Shown: positions 39,277 through 48,643 of the stretch, piece after piece
How positions within the stretch are numbered: the first letter of the stretch is position 1
How the letters are laid out: every line of letters starts with the position of its first letter
Assembly (NCBI RefSeq): GCF_023053635.1
Contig: NC_086188.1
Location: 1,877,001 to 1,941,000, forward strand
Length of the DNA: 64,000 nt
Source of the DNA: Elgaria multicarinata webbii
Lineage: Eukaryota; Chordata; Lepidosauria; Squamata; Anguidae
Reading direction: 5' to 3'
Notes under the pieces: model-generated
The model's input: only the letters and a program-made list of their open reading frames with translations
What the model was told of the DNA's origin: nothing
Databases searched by the model: none
Program-made: the position numbers and the translations under genes

Positions 39277-39283
39277 TAATAAT
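38439..39283 (+). mobile_element. L2-superfamily LINE 3' end with 210-codon open frame
   Basis: The uninterrupted frame 38439-39071 encodes the reverse-transcriptase C-terminal region: HALVISQLDYCNLLLTGLPS, KSLHWLPIHFRIQYKLLLLT and PYAWNALPEHLRTTSS. The 3' UTR carries caccatgtacattgatggtg, then (AAAT)n and (AAT)n. It is 5' truncated. It shares its family with the opposed copy at 48969-49905 and looks fairly young. Confidence 0.88.
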
Positions 39284-39439
39284 GGGAGAAAACACTGTTA
39301 CAGTGCAATCCTATACAGGTCTACTCAGAAGTACGCTCCATTGGGACTTAGAGTTAAGTGTGCATAGCATTGTTGCCATATTGCCAAGCAGAATTGGCCC
39401 AAATTCTCCCTTCTCCTCTTGCCTATAAAATGTTTCTCT

Positions 39440-39835
39440 TAGAAAAAAAACTGCAGGTAAAGGGGAGTCATGACAGAGGTGTACAAAATGATGCCTGGTG
39501 TGGAGAAAGTAGACAGGGAGACATTTTTCTCCGTCTCTCATAATACTAGAAACCCAATGGGCTCATCTCAAGAAGCTGATTGGTGGGAGATCCAGAACAG
39601 AGAAGAGGAAAGACTTCTTCACACAGTGCATAATTAAAGTATGGAATTCACTTCCACAAGATGTAGTGGTGGCCACCAGTTGCTGGGGAACATGGGTGGG
39701 AGGGTGCTGTTGCACCATGCCCTGCTTTGTTGGTCCCTGGTCAACAGCTGGTTGTCCACTGTGTGAACAGAATGCTGGACTAGATGGACCCTTGGTCTGA
39801 TCCAGCCTCAGGGCTGCTCTTATATTCTTAAAATG
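39440..39835 (+). mobile_element. CR1/L3-clade LINE 3' end
   Basis: Decayed codons for a reverse-transcriptase end (catgacagaggtgtacaaaa, ggaattcacttccacaagat), then the 3' UTR actagatggacccttggtct and gatccagcctcagggctgct. Confidence 0.75.
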
Positions 39836-39969
39836 CATAGATAAGCTGGTGCTTTCTTTTAAACATCTTTGATGGAAAGTGGCCTTAGAAATTCTGTATT
39901 AAGATTTCCAGTTCAGGGAAAAGGCTGCTACCACGGGGGACAATCTGAGCTTTGTTCTATATTTTTCAG

Positions 39970-40074
39970 GAGGAGTTTCATCTGAATTATAACAGCAGCA
40001 TCCCCTCTAGCCCCCATAGCGCAAGCCCAAGACGCTCCAAATTCTACAAAATAATCAGCATGTGCAAGAAACAG
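39970..40074 (+). CDS. Candidate orphan coding exon, 35 codons, unassigned
   Basis: A 105-nt segment is bounded by a strong acceptor (tgttctatatttttcag) and a strong donor (acag|gtaaga). It is open in phase 0 throughout, reading EEFHLNYNSSIPSSPHSASP then RRSKFYKIISMCKKQ. The serine/proline/arginine-rich middle looks like real protein sequence and not repeat. I do not recognise the gene. Splicing to the TRAFD1 exon 2 acceptor (55425) would stay open and reach the TRAFD1 ATG in frame. It could also be a stray duplicated exon of a gene elsewhere. Confidence 0.4.
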
Positions 40075-40543
40075 GTAAGATATTCTTGTTTGATCCACTT
40101 AAGCCTTCCCTGACTTGCTACTTCGCTTATTGGACCTTGACATCCATTGTCTCAGGGGTTCCTTTTAGAACAGGATGGAGAGCAACTGAAAGGAAATAGT
40201 TCCTTGACATGGCTGAGGCTACAAGTTTGGCACTCGTGTGCTGTTTTAAATAATCAGAATGAAATATATGGTCCCAGTATATACTGGGAGCACCGGATGG
40301 GCATATCAGGAAACACCCCAAAAGTGATGTGTGGGGCAGCTTTTGGATATGCCGACGGTCATCATTACCTTCCCCTGGCCCCCATGCCGCAGACAGAGCA
40401 ACGCTAGACTAGCGGGTAAAGCCACTATTTCACAAGAGAGAGGAATCCCTTGGAAGAGAGGAAAAGCATTGTTGCGCTTGCTGCCCGGCCGCCTGTGAGC
40501 TCAGACAGAAACCTGAGCAGGGTGAGGGGGGTGGATGCATGCG

Positions 40544-40574
40544 ATGCAAATTTGCTTGCAGCAGGGCATTGTGG
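40544..40574 (+). promoter_or_regulatory. U1 copy 1 distal sequence element
   Basis: Octamer ATGCAAAT (40544-40551) followed by gcattgtgg (40566-40574), the inverse of the Staf/ZNF143 core. It spans about -224 to -194, the normal DSE position. The Staf half lacks the gag end seen in copies 2-4. Confidence 0.8.
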
Positions 40575-40703
40575 TAATAAACCAGGGATGCAGAGCGTGG
40601 GAGGTTGTGGGTGTATCTCTCTCCAGGATCCAATTGAACATGTCTGGAATAGGGCTAGATTTCAGGTATGTCTGCTTTAGAGGTCTAGAAGATGCTGAGC
40701 CAG

Positions 40704-40725
40704 GATCACCATGTGGTGGTTGGCA
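40704..40725 (+). promoter_or_regulatory. U1 copy 1 proximal sequence element
   Basis: gatcaccatgtggtggttgg at -64 to -43, where SNAPc binds the PSE of RNA polymerase II snRNA genes. It shares tcaccatgtggt with copies 2, 3, 4 and 6. Confidence 0.8.
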
Positions 40726-40767
40726 GGGCTCGCGAGGGGCAAGGAGGTGCGTGGGCCCTCCCAACTC

Positions 40768-40931
40768 ATACTTACCTGGCAGGGGAGACACCATGATCAC
40801 GAAGGTGGTTTTCCCAGGGTGAGGCTCATCCATTGCACTCCGGGTGTGCTGACCCCTGCGATTTCCCCAAATGCGGGAAACTCGACTGCATAATTTGTGG
40901 TAGTGGGGGACTGCGTGCGCGCTTTCCCCTG
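40768..40931 (+). ncRNA. RNU1: U1 snRNA gene, copy 1 (UGCG loop)
   Basis: U1 snRNA pairs with 5' splice sites through its first bases as the core of U1 snRNP. The 164-nt body starts ATACTTACCTGGCAGGGGAG. It holds stem-loop I-III sequences as in other vertebrates, the Sm site AATTTGTGG and the stem-loop IV end ctttcccctg. The SL4 tetraloop is UGCG (base 150 is G) where mammalian U1 has UUCG. The body looks intact. An octamer, a Staf-like site and a PSE lie upstream, and a perfect 3' box downstream, so this copy is probably active. Confidence 0.95.
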
Positions 40932-40940
40932 GTCATTCTG

Positions 40941-40957
40941 GTTTAAAGATAGAAAGG
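40941..40957 (+). terminator. U1 copy 1 3' box
   Basis: GTTTAAAGATAGAAAGG, nine bases past the RNA end. It fits the 3' box consensus GTTTN0-3AAARNNAGA used by Integrator. Confidence 0.9.
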
Positions 40958-41276
40958 TCTCTTGCATGTTCCTCTTTTCCACTTTCAAGTGTTTTCTGAT
41001 CATCTCTATTATTGCCTTGGAAGCTAAACCCCTGGGGTAATCTCCAGCAGAGAGAGGGCTGTGAGGGAACTAATCAATGCCCCAAGTGTTTGGTTTCTTT
41101 TAAAAAGAAGACTGAAAGGGTAGTGAACCCCGCCAATGCGTGCCCAAGCTCCTAGCTCCTCCCTGCTGCCTCGCCAATGCGTGCCCAAGCTCCTCCCTGC
41201 TGCCTCGCAGCTCCAATGGAATACCCAGCGAGGTCTGTGTAGGGAGGAAGCACTGGGAGTGACGTAGGGGGCACGC

Positions 41277-41310
41277 ATGCAAATGTGCGCACACCAGAGC
41301 ATTGTGGGAG
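41277..41310 (+). promoter_or_regulatory. U1 copy 2 distal sequence element
   Basis: Octamer ATGCAAAT (41277-41284) and Staf/ZNF143 inverse gcattgtgggag (41299-41310), at -214 to -181. Confidence 0.88.
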
Positions 41311-41426
41311 CAAAAGCGGGGCACGGCTGGGGGCTTGTGGGGCACCCCAAGACATGGACCCGCCAGATTGGAGCAGGGCACCGTTGCTGCCCCACTGGCC
41401 TCAGCCTGCTAGAAGCGCTCAGGCAA

Positions 41427-41448
41427 GGTCACCATGTGGTGGATAGCA
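41427..41448 (+). promoter_or_regulatory. U1 copy 2 proximal sequence element
   Basis: ggtcaccatgtggtggatag at -64 to -43. Confidence 0.85.
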
Positions 41449-41490
41449 GAGCCAGCGAGGGGCAAGGAGGTGCGTGGGCCCTCCCAACTC

Positions 41491-41654
41491 ATACTTACCT
41501 GGCAGGGGAGACACCATGATCACGAAGGTGGTTTTCCCAGGGTGAGGCTCATCCATTGCACTCCGGGTGTGCTGACCCCTGCGATTTCCCCAAATGCGGG
41601 AAACTCGACTGCATAATTTGTGGTAGTGGGGGACTGCGTTCGCGCTTTCCCCTG
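41491..41654 (+). ncRNA. RNU1: U1 snRNA gene, copy 2 (UUCG loop)
   Basis: 164 nt, identical to copy 1 except T at base 150, giving the canonical UUCG tetraloop. The promoter is complete and the 3' box perfect. It starts 723 bp after copy 1 in the same direction. Probably active. Confidence 0.96.
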
Positions 41655-41663
41655 GTCATTCTG

Positions 41664-41680
41664 GTTTAAAGATAGAAAGG
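41664..41680 (+). terminator. U1 copy 2 3' box
   Basis: GTTTAAAGATAGAAAGG, the same sequence and spacing as copy 1. Confidence 0.9.
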
Positions 41681-41699
41681 TCTCATGTGTTCCTGTTTT

Positions 41700-42114
41700 G
41701 CTATTCTTTCCTTTTTTCCTTGAAGCCCTGCAGGTTCATTCAGATATGTCACATGTACTTTGTGTCCCTGAGTGATCTTGTAGCAGTCCTTCTCCTCTCC
41801 CGCAGCCTAACCTTCCCTGCAGTGGTCCTCTGAGGATAAATGAGATACACACAGCATTGCATTGTGTGCATGGTGAAGCGATACAGCAATTAGACTGGGT
41901 GATGTTTTCAATCCTTCAGTGATTAATTTTTAGCAGTATTTTTTATGCTTTAGAACTCATTCTTGTGGGTTGCTTTTCTGCCATGGAGGGAGCATGTAAA
42001 CTCCCACGCTGCGATATAAACATGAATTCAGTGTGGTGGTGATGAAACGGATTCCATGCTGGGGATTACTAGCAAATGGACTAAAAATAAAACAGCCAAT
42101 ATTGTAATATCTTT
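41700..42114. other. Spacer between U1 copy 2 and an L3 fragment
   Basis: No gene recognised. The first few dozen bases after the 3' box match the flank of copies 1, 3 and 5 (tgtgttcctgttttgc); the rest is unique-looking. Confidence 0.4.
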
Positions 42115-42470
42115 TCATAAATCTATGGTGTGGCCACATTTGTAACATTGTGTATTTGAAAGCAGAATACACGCTATTACAAACGTGGCCACACCACAGG
42201 TGCAGGAAAGGGCAAACAGAAATGACCCAAGGGTTGGAGGACCTTCCCTACAGGGAAAGGTTAAAACGAACGGGTCTTTTCCTTTCTGAAAAAAAAGGAA
42301 GACCTCATAAAAGATGTATAAAACGATCAATGGTAAAAAGGGAGTTGGACAGAGACATTTTTCTCCTTTTCCTGTGATGCTGCAACCCGGGGCTACGTAA
42401 TGAAATGGATTGACAAAAGAATGGTGATGCCCTGAAATGGCTTTAAAAAGGAATCCTAGAAATTCATGGC
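42115..42470 (+). mobile_element. CR1/L3-clade LINE fragment with inverted junction
   Basis: The plus strand encodes an eroded reverse-transcriptase segment (ttggaggaccttccctacag, aagatgtataaaacgatcaa). At the left end, 42128-42157 is inverted against 42166-42195 (ggtgtggccacatttgtaac and its inverse), as twin priming produces. Confidence 0.65.
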
Positions 42471-42855
42471 GTACGGGTCTTTCAACGCCTTTAGCCGTGA
42501 CTGCTAAGCAGAGACTCCATGGTCAGAACCAGTCTACCTCTGAATACTACTTGCTGAGTGGCAATAGCAAGGGAAGGCACGCCTACATGCCCTTTGCGTT
42601 GGCTTATCGGTAGCTTCTCCGTGTGTTCTTTAAGGCCCTCCTGATGTTTAGGAAATACACACAAATACAGAAGCATTTATGGCTTTCTCCCTTTTTTATC
42701 TCCTCGTTCCTTTTCAAAGCTGTTTCTGAGCATTATGTGCGGGGTGGGGGGAACTCTCCGGTTCAGCCTTCAATGCAACATGAGGGGCTGTAGCTGGAAG
42801 GGGAAATCTGCACAGTCTTGGAGTGCACACAGGAGGGCTTCACGCGGGGTTTTAG

Positions 42856-43132
42856 AATCAGAATAGCAGAGTTGGAAGAGACCCACAAGGCCATCTAGTC
42901 CAACCCCCTGCTCAAAGCAGGAATCCACCCTAAAGCATCCCGGACAGATGCTTGTCCAGCTGCCTCTTGAAGGCCTCTAGTGTGGGAAAGCCCACAACCT
43001 CCCTAGGTCACTGGTTTCATTGTCGTACTGCTCTAACAGCGAGGAAGTTTTTCCTGATGTCCAGCCGGAATCTGGCTTCCTGTAACTTGAGCCCGTTATT
43101 CTGTGTCCTGCACACTGGGAGGATCGAGAAGA
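42856..43132 (-). mobile_element. CR1 LINE 3' end
   Basis: Inverted CR1: as written agaatagcagagttggaaga, ccatctagtccaaccccctg, then reverse-transcriptase C-terminal codons to gaggatcgagaagagat. Confidence 0.85.
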
Positions 43133-43139
43133 GATCATT

Positions 43140-43272
43140 AGCTTATTACTGGTTTAATTTGTTACTAGCTGTGTATATTTATTTGTTTTATATTGTTTGT
43201 ATGATTTTACCTATACGACGCCCTGAGATCCTTGTGATATAGGGTGGGATTCAAATGTTTTAATAAATGATT
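43140..43272 (+). mobile_element. LINE 3' tail (L2-like)
   Basis: Ends acgacgccctgagatccttg, gatatagggtgggattcaaa, then AATAAATG. Confidence 0.55.
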
Positions 43273-43274
43273 TT

Positions 43275-43935
43275 TTTTTTAATAAGAAGGGTCTTTGCCT
43301 CAAAGCGAGGAATAGAAAAGGTCAAAGTGCTTTTTCAATGAGGTCTTAGGGGTCGAATCCTTCGAAATGCCTTGCGAGAAGAATGGTCTCAGTAACTTAG
43401 TTCCTGAATGAGATCAGCGCCCTGGTCCGATGCACATTTACTTGGAAGTCAACGCTGTTTAATTCCAGTGAGATTTATTTCCACTTCAGTAGGCTTGGGA
43501 TAGGAGCTAAGGGTGAGAAAGCAAGAGTAAATAGAAGAAAATGAATGAGCTGGGACCGCCGTGCAAACTACAATTTTGAAAGTGAGCATGGAAAGACCAG
43601 GGCGGGTTTTACCAAGTTTGTGGGGGAAGGAAGGAGGCTTTAATCTGTGGTGGTGATGATGATGAGTGCGTAAGTCTGTGCTTCAAGGATGACAATTTAG
43701 AATTTATCAGCAGATGAGACATTTGGGGAGGAATGGGTGATACAAGGAGTGAGAAGGACAAATGAAATCTGTTGTCCCTCACTATTCTAGGGTAGTTCTC
43801 TGAATGAAAATATATATAGTGCTCAAACATTTTTGCTACATTCAGTGCAACCTTCCAAAAAGACATTATTTCCATAGCGACGGTTGCTTTCCTGTTTCCC
43901 CCCTCTGCGAATCAGAATGCTGTACCTGTCGTAAA
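43275..43935. other. Intergenic DNA, no gene recognised
   Basis: Only a short dispersed motif near 43400-43510 (tgcacatttacttggaagtc) resembling the MITE-like repeat at 13610. Otherwise nothing is identifiable. Confidence 0.4.
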
Positions 43936-44223
43936 ATCTCCAGCAGAGAGAGGGGTGTAACAAAGGCAAATGAGTGTCTAAAGTAATTTTTGTTTTTTGT
44001 AAAAAGGCTGAGAGGGCAGCAAACCCAGCCAGTGTTCAAAAAGTGGCAGATGCAGGTTTGCTGTGCCTGATGCAGCCACTCTCATTTCAGAGTGAAGGAT
44101 GAAGGAGGGCTGTGGAAGGAGCACATTCTCAGAAGGGCGTGAGCCGAAGGAAATGCCCAAGCTCCTCCCTGCTGCCTCGCAGCTCCAATGGAAAGCCCAG
44201 CGAAGTGGACGCAGGAGGCACGC

Positions 44224-44257
44224 ATGCAAATGTGCGCACACCGGAGCATTGTGGGAG
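44224..44257 (+). promoter_or_regulatory. U1 copy 3 distal sequence element
   Basis: ATGCAAAT (44224-44231) and gcattgtgggag (44246-44257), at -215 to -182. Confidence 0.88.
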
Positions 44258-44374
44258 CAAAAGCGGGGCGCAGCTGGGGGGCTTGTGGGGCACCCCGAGA
44301 CATGGACCCGCCAGATTGGAGCAGGGCACCCTTGCGGCCCCGCTGGCCTCAGCCTGCTAGAAGCGCTCAGGCAA

Positions 44375-44396
44375 GGTCACCATGTGGTAGTTAGCA
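44375..44396 (+). promoter_or_regulatory. U1 copy 3 proximal sequence element
   Basis: ggtcaccatgtggtagttag at -64 to -43, one or two bases different from copy 2. Confidence 0.85.
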
Positions 44397-44438
44397 GGGC
44401 CAGCGAGGGGCAAGGAGGTGCGTGGGCCCTCCCAACTC

Positions 44439-44602
44439 ATACTTACCTGGCAGGGGAGACACCATGATCACGAAGGTGGTTTTCCCAGGGTGAGGCTCAT
44501 CCATTGCACTCCGGGTGTGCTGACCCCTGCGATTTCCCCAAATGCGGGAAACTCGACTGCATAATTTGTGGTAGTGGGGGACTGCGTTCGCGCTTTCCCC
44601 TG
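44439..44602 (+). ncRNA. RNU1: U1 snRNA gene, copy 3 (UUCG loop)
   Basis: 164 nt, matching copy 2 base for base on inspection, including the UUCG tetraloop. Octamer, Staf site, PSE and perfect 3' box are all present. About 500 bp of upstream sequence (from tctccagcagagagaggg at 43938) is homologous to that of copies 2, 4 and 6, so a unit of roughly 670 bp was duplicated. Probably active. Confidence 0.96.
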
Positions 44603-44611
44603 GCCATTCTG

Positions 44612-44628
44612 GTTTAAAGATAGAAAGG
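44612..44628 (+). terminator. U1 copy 3 3' box
   Basis: GTTTAAAGATAGAAAGG, spacing as in copies 1 and 2. Confidence 0.9.
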
Positions 44629-44879
44629 TCTCACGTGTTCCTGTTTTGCAATTTTAGCTGTTTTCTAGTCATCTCTATTATTTTCCTGAGGCTAATCTCC
44701 TTGGAGACCCTTTGCACGTCAGAGATGCTGATTCAAATTTACTTTGGCTCTAATCTAAATATCAACTCTGTTGATCTGTTAATCAATTTCCAGGCAGGAG
44801 GTTCTTCAGAAAGGCATTGACAAAAAAACAGCACAGCTGTAATGCCTCTGATTAAGGTGTTGAGGCCTTGTTGCCCTAT

Positions 44880-45134
44880 TTCATGGAACAGAAAAGGATA
44901 ATCAAAACATAAAGGAACGTCTTCCCTATGTGGAAAGGTGGACAGATATTTATTTTGATCAGGTGACCTAACAAAATTGGTCTTAAATTCAGGACACACA
45001 ATAGAAAGCATGTTGCACAGTGAAGACTTCTGTAGTGGAATCCACTGACATAGAATGTATTGACGGAGAATCCTTAGCTTAAATGAGTTTAAAAAGCATC
45101 AGTTGACAAATTCTTGGAAGGCAGGCCTCATCAG
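44880..45134 (+). mobile_element. CR1/L3-clade LINE fragment
   Basis: Eroded L3-like 3' coding part, ending tttaaaaagcatcagttgac and aaattcttggaaggcaggcc. It is cut by the CR1 that follows. Confidence 0.55.
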
Positions 45135-45770
45135 TGGTTAGTAGCCTGAACAGCGACGGCCTGGCCCACAATCGTATAAGAAGAGCCCTGCTGGTTCAGA
45201 CCAGATCACGTGAGGTACTGGTTCCTCTCTATTCGGCCCTGGTTAGGCCTCATCTAGAGTATTGTGTCCAGTTCTGGGCTCCACAATTCAAGAAGGATGC
45301 AGACAAGCTGGAGCGTGTTCAGAGGAGGGCAACCAGGATGATCAGGGGTCTAGAAACAAAGCCCTATGAAGAGAGACTGAAAGAACTGGGCATGTTGAGC
45401 CTGGAGAAGAGAAGATTGAGGGGAGAGATGATAGCACTCTTCAAATACTTGAAAGGTTGTCACACAGAGGAGGGCCAGGATCTCTTCTCGATCCTCCCAG
45501 AGTGCAGGACACGGAATAACGGGCTCAAGTTAAAGGAAGCCAGATTCCGGCTGGACATCAGGAAAAACTTCCTGACTGTTAGAGCAGTGCGACGGTGGAA
45601 TCAGTTACCTAGGGAGGTTGTGGGCGCTCCCACACTAGAGGCATTCCAGAGGCAGCTGGACAACCATCTGTCAGGGATGCGTTAGGGTGGATTCCTGCAT
45701 TGAGCAGAGGGTTGGACTAGATGGTCTTGTAGGCCCCTTCCAACTCTGCTATTCTATGATTCTATGATCT
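45134..45770 (+). mobile_element. CR1 LINE 3' end with 183-codon open frame
   Basis: The open frame 45134-45685 encodes the CR1 reverse-transcriptase C-terminus: [40 protein letters not shown] and [20 protein letters not shown]. It is followed by the 3' UTR and the attctatgattctatgat octamer tail. It is 5' truncated. The intact frame suggests fairly recent insertion. Confidence 0.92.
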
Positions 45771-45932
45771 ACTCCAGCATTCTGCTCAAACTGGCCAACC
45801 AGCTGCTCACTGGAAGCTCACAAGCACAACATGAGTGCAGCAGCACCCTCAAACCCATGTTCCCCAGAAACTGGTGGACATAGGCATACTGCCTCTGATA
45901 CGAGAAGTAGCATATGGCCATCGGGACTAGTA
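45771..45932 (-). mobile_element. CR1/L3-clade LINE fragment, left half
   Basis: As written, ctccagcattctgctcaaac to ccatcgggactagta. It is interrupted by the palindromic element at 45933-46255 and resumes at 46256. Confidence 0.65.
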
Positions 45933-46255
45933 AAGAAAGGGGGAGAGATGTTCTCTGGTGCTATGAAAAGCGTGTGTCTTTAATGAGGAATCTAAAAAGC
46001 TCCACGTTTCGGATAGACAATCCTTCTTCAGGTGCTGAATATGGATACACATTGTTAAAATTTAAAAGAAAGAGTAACGGAATTTTAACAACCTGTATCC
46101 ATATTCAGCACCTGAAGAAGGATTGTCTATCCGAAACGTGGAGCTTTTTAGATTCCTCGTTAAAGACACACGCTTTTCATAGCACCAGAGAACGTCTCTC
46201 CCCCTTTCTTTTCCTGAATTGGTACTTTCTCCCTCTCATTGCAGACCAGCTCTAA
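45933..46255. mobile_element. Palindromic retroelement-like insertion, 14-bp TSD
   Basis: Arms of about 118 bp (agaaagggggagagatgttc onwards, inverse ending near 46212) surround a 45-bp AT-rich centre. A 43-bp unpaired end follows. The element is flanked by catcgggactagta (45919-45932) and catcaggactagta (46256-46269), one mismatch. Each arm carries cacctgaagaaggattgtct then atccgaaacgt. These resemble a hammerhead-ribozyme core (CUGAAGA, a small stem, GAAAC), as found in the terminal repeats of Penelope-like elements. The family call is tentative. Confidence 0.55.
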
Positions 46256-46314
46256 CATCAGGACTAGTAGCCATCGTTAGCCTTCTCCAAACATCTCCAA
46301 CCTGTCCCAACCTC
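46256..46314 (-). mobile_element. CR1/L3-clade LINE fragment, right half
   Basis: Resumes the element split at 45932 (catcaggactagtagccatc). Short remnant. Confidence 0.5.
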
Positions 46315-46319
46315 ACCGG

Positions 46320-46616
46320 CCAGTACCATCTTCAGGGGATGTCCTGTGTACTGTACCGCAGCCTATGCATTCCTGTATGGCAAGGGCACGGTGACGGGGC
46401 CTTGTCTGTGCTAATGGCTACCCTTTGGAATGGTCTCTTCTCTGTGATATATCAGGTCTCAATGTTGGCATATTTTAGGCATCTGTGGAAAACGTATCTT
46501 TTTACTTTGGCTTTCTCCCAGCCATGAACAGTTCTGAACTCTCTCTAAAACGGTATTTTTGTGTTTTTATTGGATTGTTGTAAACCACTTTGGGATTTTT
46601 GTAGATGTGAAGCAGT
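46320..46616 (+). mobile_element. L2-like LINE 3' end
   Basis: Decayed coding end (tggaatggtctcttctctgt) and 3' UTR ending gtaaaccactttgggatttt. Confidence 0.6.
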
Positions 46617-46917
46617 AAAGGTTGTCACACAGAGGAGTGCCAGGATCTCTTCTCGAACATCCCAGATTGCAGGACACGGAATAACGGGCTCAAGTGACAG
46701 GAAGCCAGATTCCGGCTGGACATCAGGAAAAACTTCCTGGCTGTTAGAGCAGTACGACAATGGAACCAGTTACCTAGGGAAGTTGTGGGCTCTCCCATAC
46801 TAGAGGACAAACATCTGTCAGGGATGCTTTAGGGTGGATTCCTGCATTGAGCAGGGGGTTGGACTGGATGGCCTTTAGGCCCCTTCCAACTCCGCTATTC
46901 TATGATTCTATGATTCA
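46617..46917 (+). mobile_element. CR1 LINE 3' end
   Basis: Plus-strand CR1: ggttgtcacacagaggagtg, then gccagattccggctggacat and the attctatgattctatgatt tail. It is close to the copy at 45134 but carries a short internal deletion near 46800. Confidence 0.85.
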
Positions 46918-46959
46918 ATAAGCAACAGCTCTGATAACCTTTCTGCTATGCTCTTTTTT

Positions 46960-47635
46960 CCAGCCCTTGTTGTGTTTGTTACTCTTAAGCTGACAACTCT
47001 TTTCTTTTGACAGGTGTTTAATATTTAAAGTTTTATTGTTGCCAGTTTTTCTATTATATTTTAGATTGTTGACTTTTGTTTTATTTATAGAAGTATTTTA
47101 ACTAGGTGGGGTGGTTTTTTTGCTTTCTGCGTTTTCCTTTGGGTATATATTTTGGTTTTTTTTTCTTATGTTGTGAATACACTCTGACTGCCCTATGGGT
47201 AGAAGAACAGGCTATAAATAAATAAATGACGTACTTAGTATTGCAATGTGTGGTTCATGCTGCCCTTGAAAAGTTCAGTTAGTTCAAAGTGGAGCTGGAA
47301 CCAGCTATATGGATCATATCTCTCCAATTCTTAAATAACTCCTGTGTTTGTACAACATCATGGCCCAGAGGCTCTTTGGCTCCAGATCTGATGTGAGCCT
47401 GGGTCAGCTGAAGACCACTTTATTTGTCTGGCATTTCAGCATCTAATTTAATGTGCCTTCTTTTAATTATGGCCTGATGCACTCTGCTGTTCTCATAGCT
47501 GCTTCTACCGGTTTTATTTTTTCCAGTGTTTTACGTATTTGGTGTTTTTTTTATTATTTTACTGTATATTTTCTTGAGATTTTTTTTTTTACTGAACAAT
47601 GTCATAGAAACCACCAATATAGATAAATAGTAATT
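46960..47635 (+). mobile_element. Two or more L2-like LINE 3' tails
   Basis: T-rich 3' UTRs: the first ends near 47228 (gccctatgggtagaagaaca, AAATAAATAAATGA). The second spans about 47340-47635 and ends in a weak AATA tail. Confidence 0.55.
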
Positions 47636-48239
47636 GGAAATTTTAATACCTGTTTAGGGATGGGTAGGTAAGCGGGGTGGGTGGCCTTCATGCCCTCCTT
47701 GTGAGCGTCTCAGAAGCAGGATAGTTTACAAGGTGAGTCTTTGGTCCAGACCAGCAAGGCTGCCTGTTCTTAAAGACTCTTCTGAGCTTCTGTACATTCA
47801 GCTAAAATGGGTGGGTGATTCATATCTTCCATCAGCCGTTTCTATAGAGATCAGTGACAGGTGCTAGGGCAGAGGCTCCAGGGTTAACATTCCTGTTTCT
47901 TTCCTCTGCAGATAAAGAGTGCTGTGCCTGTAGTAGAATCTCCAGCAGAGATTGGGCTGTAAGAAAGCAAACCAATGCCCAAGGTTTTGTGTTCTTTTTT
48001 TTTAAAAAAAGGACTGATAGTGCAGCGAACCCAGCCAACGCTCAAAAAGTGACAGCCACAGAATTGCAGCCAATCTCTTACAGTGGGAGACGGGTGGGGG
48101 TGGGGGCTGTAGAAAGAGCACATTCTCAGCAGGGCGTGAGCTGAAGGAAATGCCTAAGCTCCTCCCTGCTGCCTCGCAGCTCCAATGGAAAGCCCAGCGA
48201 AGTGGGGTCCATGTAGGGAGGAAGCACTGGGAGGCACGC

Positions 48240-48273
48240 ATGCAAATGTGCGCACACCGGAGCATTGTGGGAG
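48240..48273 (+). promoter_or_regulatory. U1 copy 4 distal sequence element
   Basis: ATGCAAAT (48240-48247) and gcattgtgggag (48262-48273), at -214 to -181. Confidence 0.88.
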
Positions 48274-48389
48274 CAAAAGCGGGGCGCAGATGGGGGCTTG
48301 TGGGGCACCCCGAGACACGGACTGGCCAGATTGGAGCAGGGCACCGTTGCTGCCCTGCTGGCCTCAGCCTGCTAGAAGCGCTCAGGCAA

Positions 48390-48411
48390 GGTCACCATGT
48401 GGTGGATAGCA
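48390..48411 (+). promoter_or_regulatory. U1 copy 4 proximal sequence element
   Basis: ggtcaccatgtggtggatag at -64 to -43, the same as copy 2. Confidence 0.85.
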
Positions 48412-48453
48412 GAGCCAGCGAGGGGCAAGGAGGTGCGTGGGCCCTCCCAACTC

Positions 48454-48617
48454 ATACTTACCTGGCAGGGGAGACACCATGATCACGAAGGTGGTTTTCC
48501 CAGGGTGAGGCTCATCCATTGCACTCCGGGTGTGCTGACCCCTGCGATTTCCCCAAATGCGGGAAACTCGACTGCATAATTTGTGGTAGTGGGGGACTGC
48601 GTTCGCGCTTTCCCCTG
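48454..48617 (+). ncRNA. RNU1: U1 snRNA gene, copy 4 (UUCG loop)
   Basis: 164-nt body as in copies 2 and 3, with UUCG loop. Octamer, Staf site and PSE are intact. The flank diverges right after ggtcattctgg. The 3' box has lost GTTT but keeps AAAAACAGA, which still fits AAARNNAGA. Activity is likely, though 3' end formation may be weaker. Confidence 0.95.
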
Positions 48618-48626
48618 GTCATTCTG

Positions 48627-48643
48627 GTGAAAAAACAGATAAA
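48627..48643 (+). terminator. U1 copy 4 3' box, variant
   Basis: gtgaaaaaacagataaag replaces the GTTTAAAGATAGAAAGG of other copies. Only the AAARNNAGA half is recognisable. Confidence 0.55.

Noticed and set aside
45134-45685. A 183-codon open frame as a host gene
   Set aside because: Clear CR1 reverse-transcriptase C-terminus, followed by the CR1 tail.
47910-47990. Possible acceptor (tttcctctgcag) and exon upstream of U1 copy 4
   Set aside because: No matching donor and no conserved open frame; the equivalent place before U1 copy 3 has lost the AG, so it is most likely chance.
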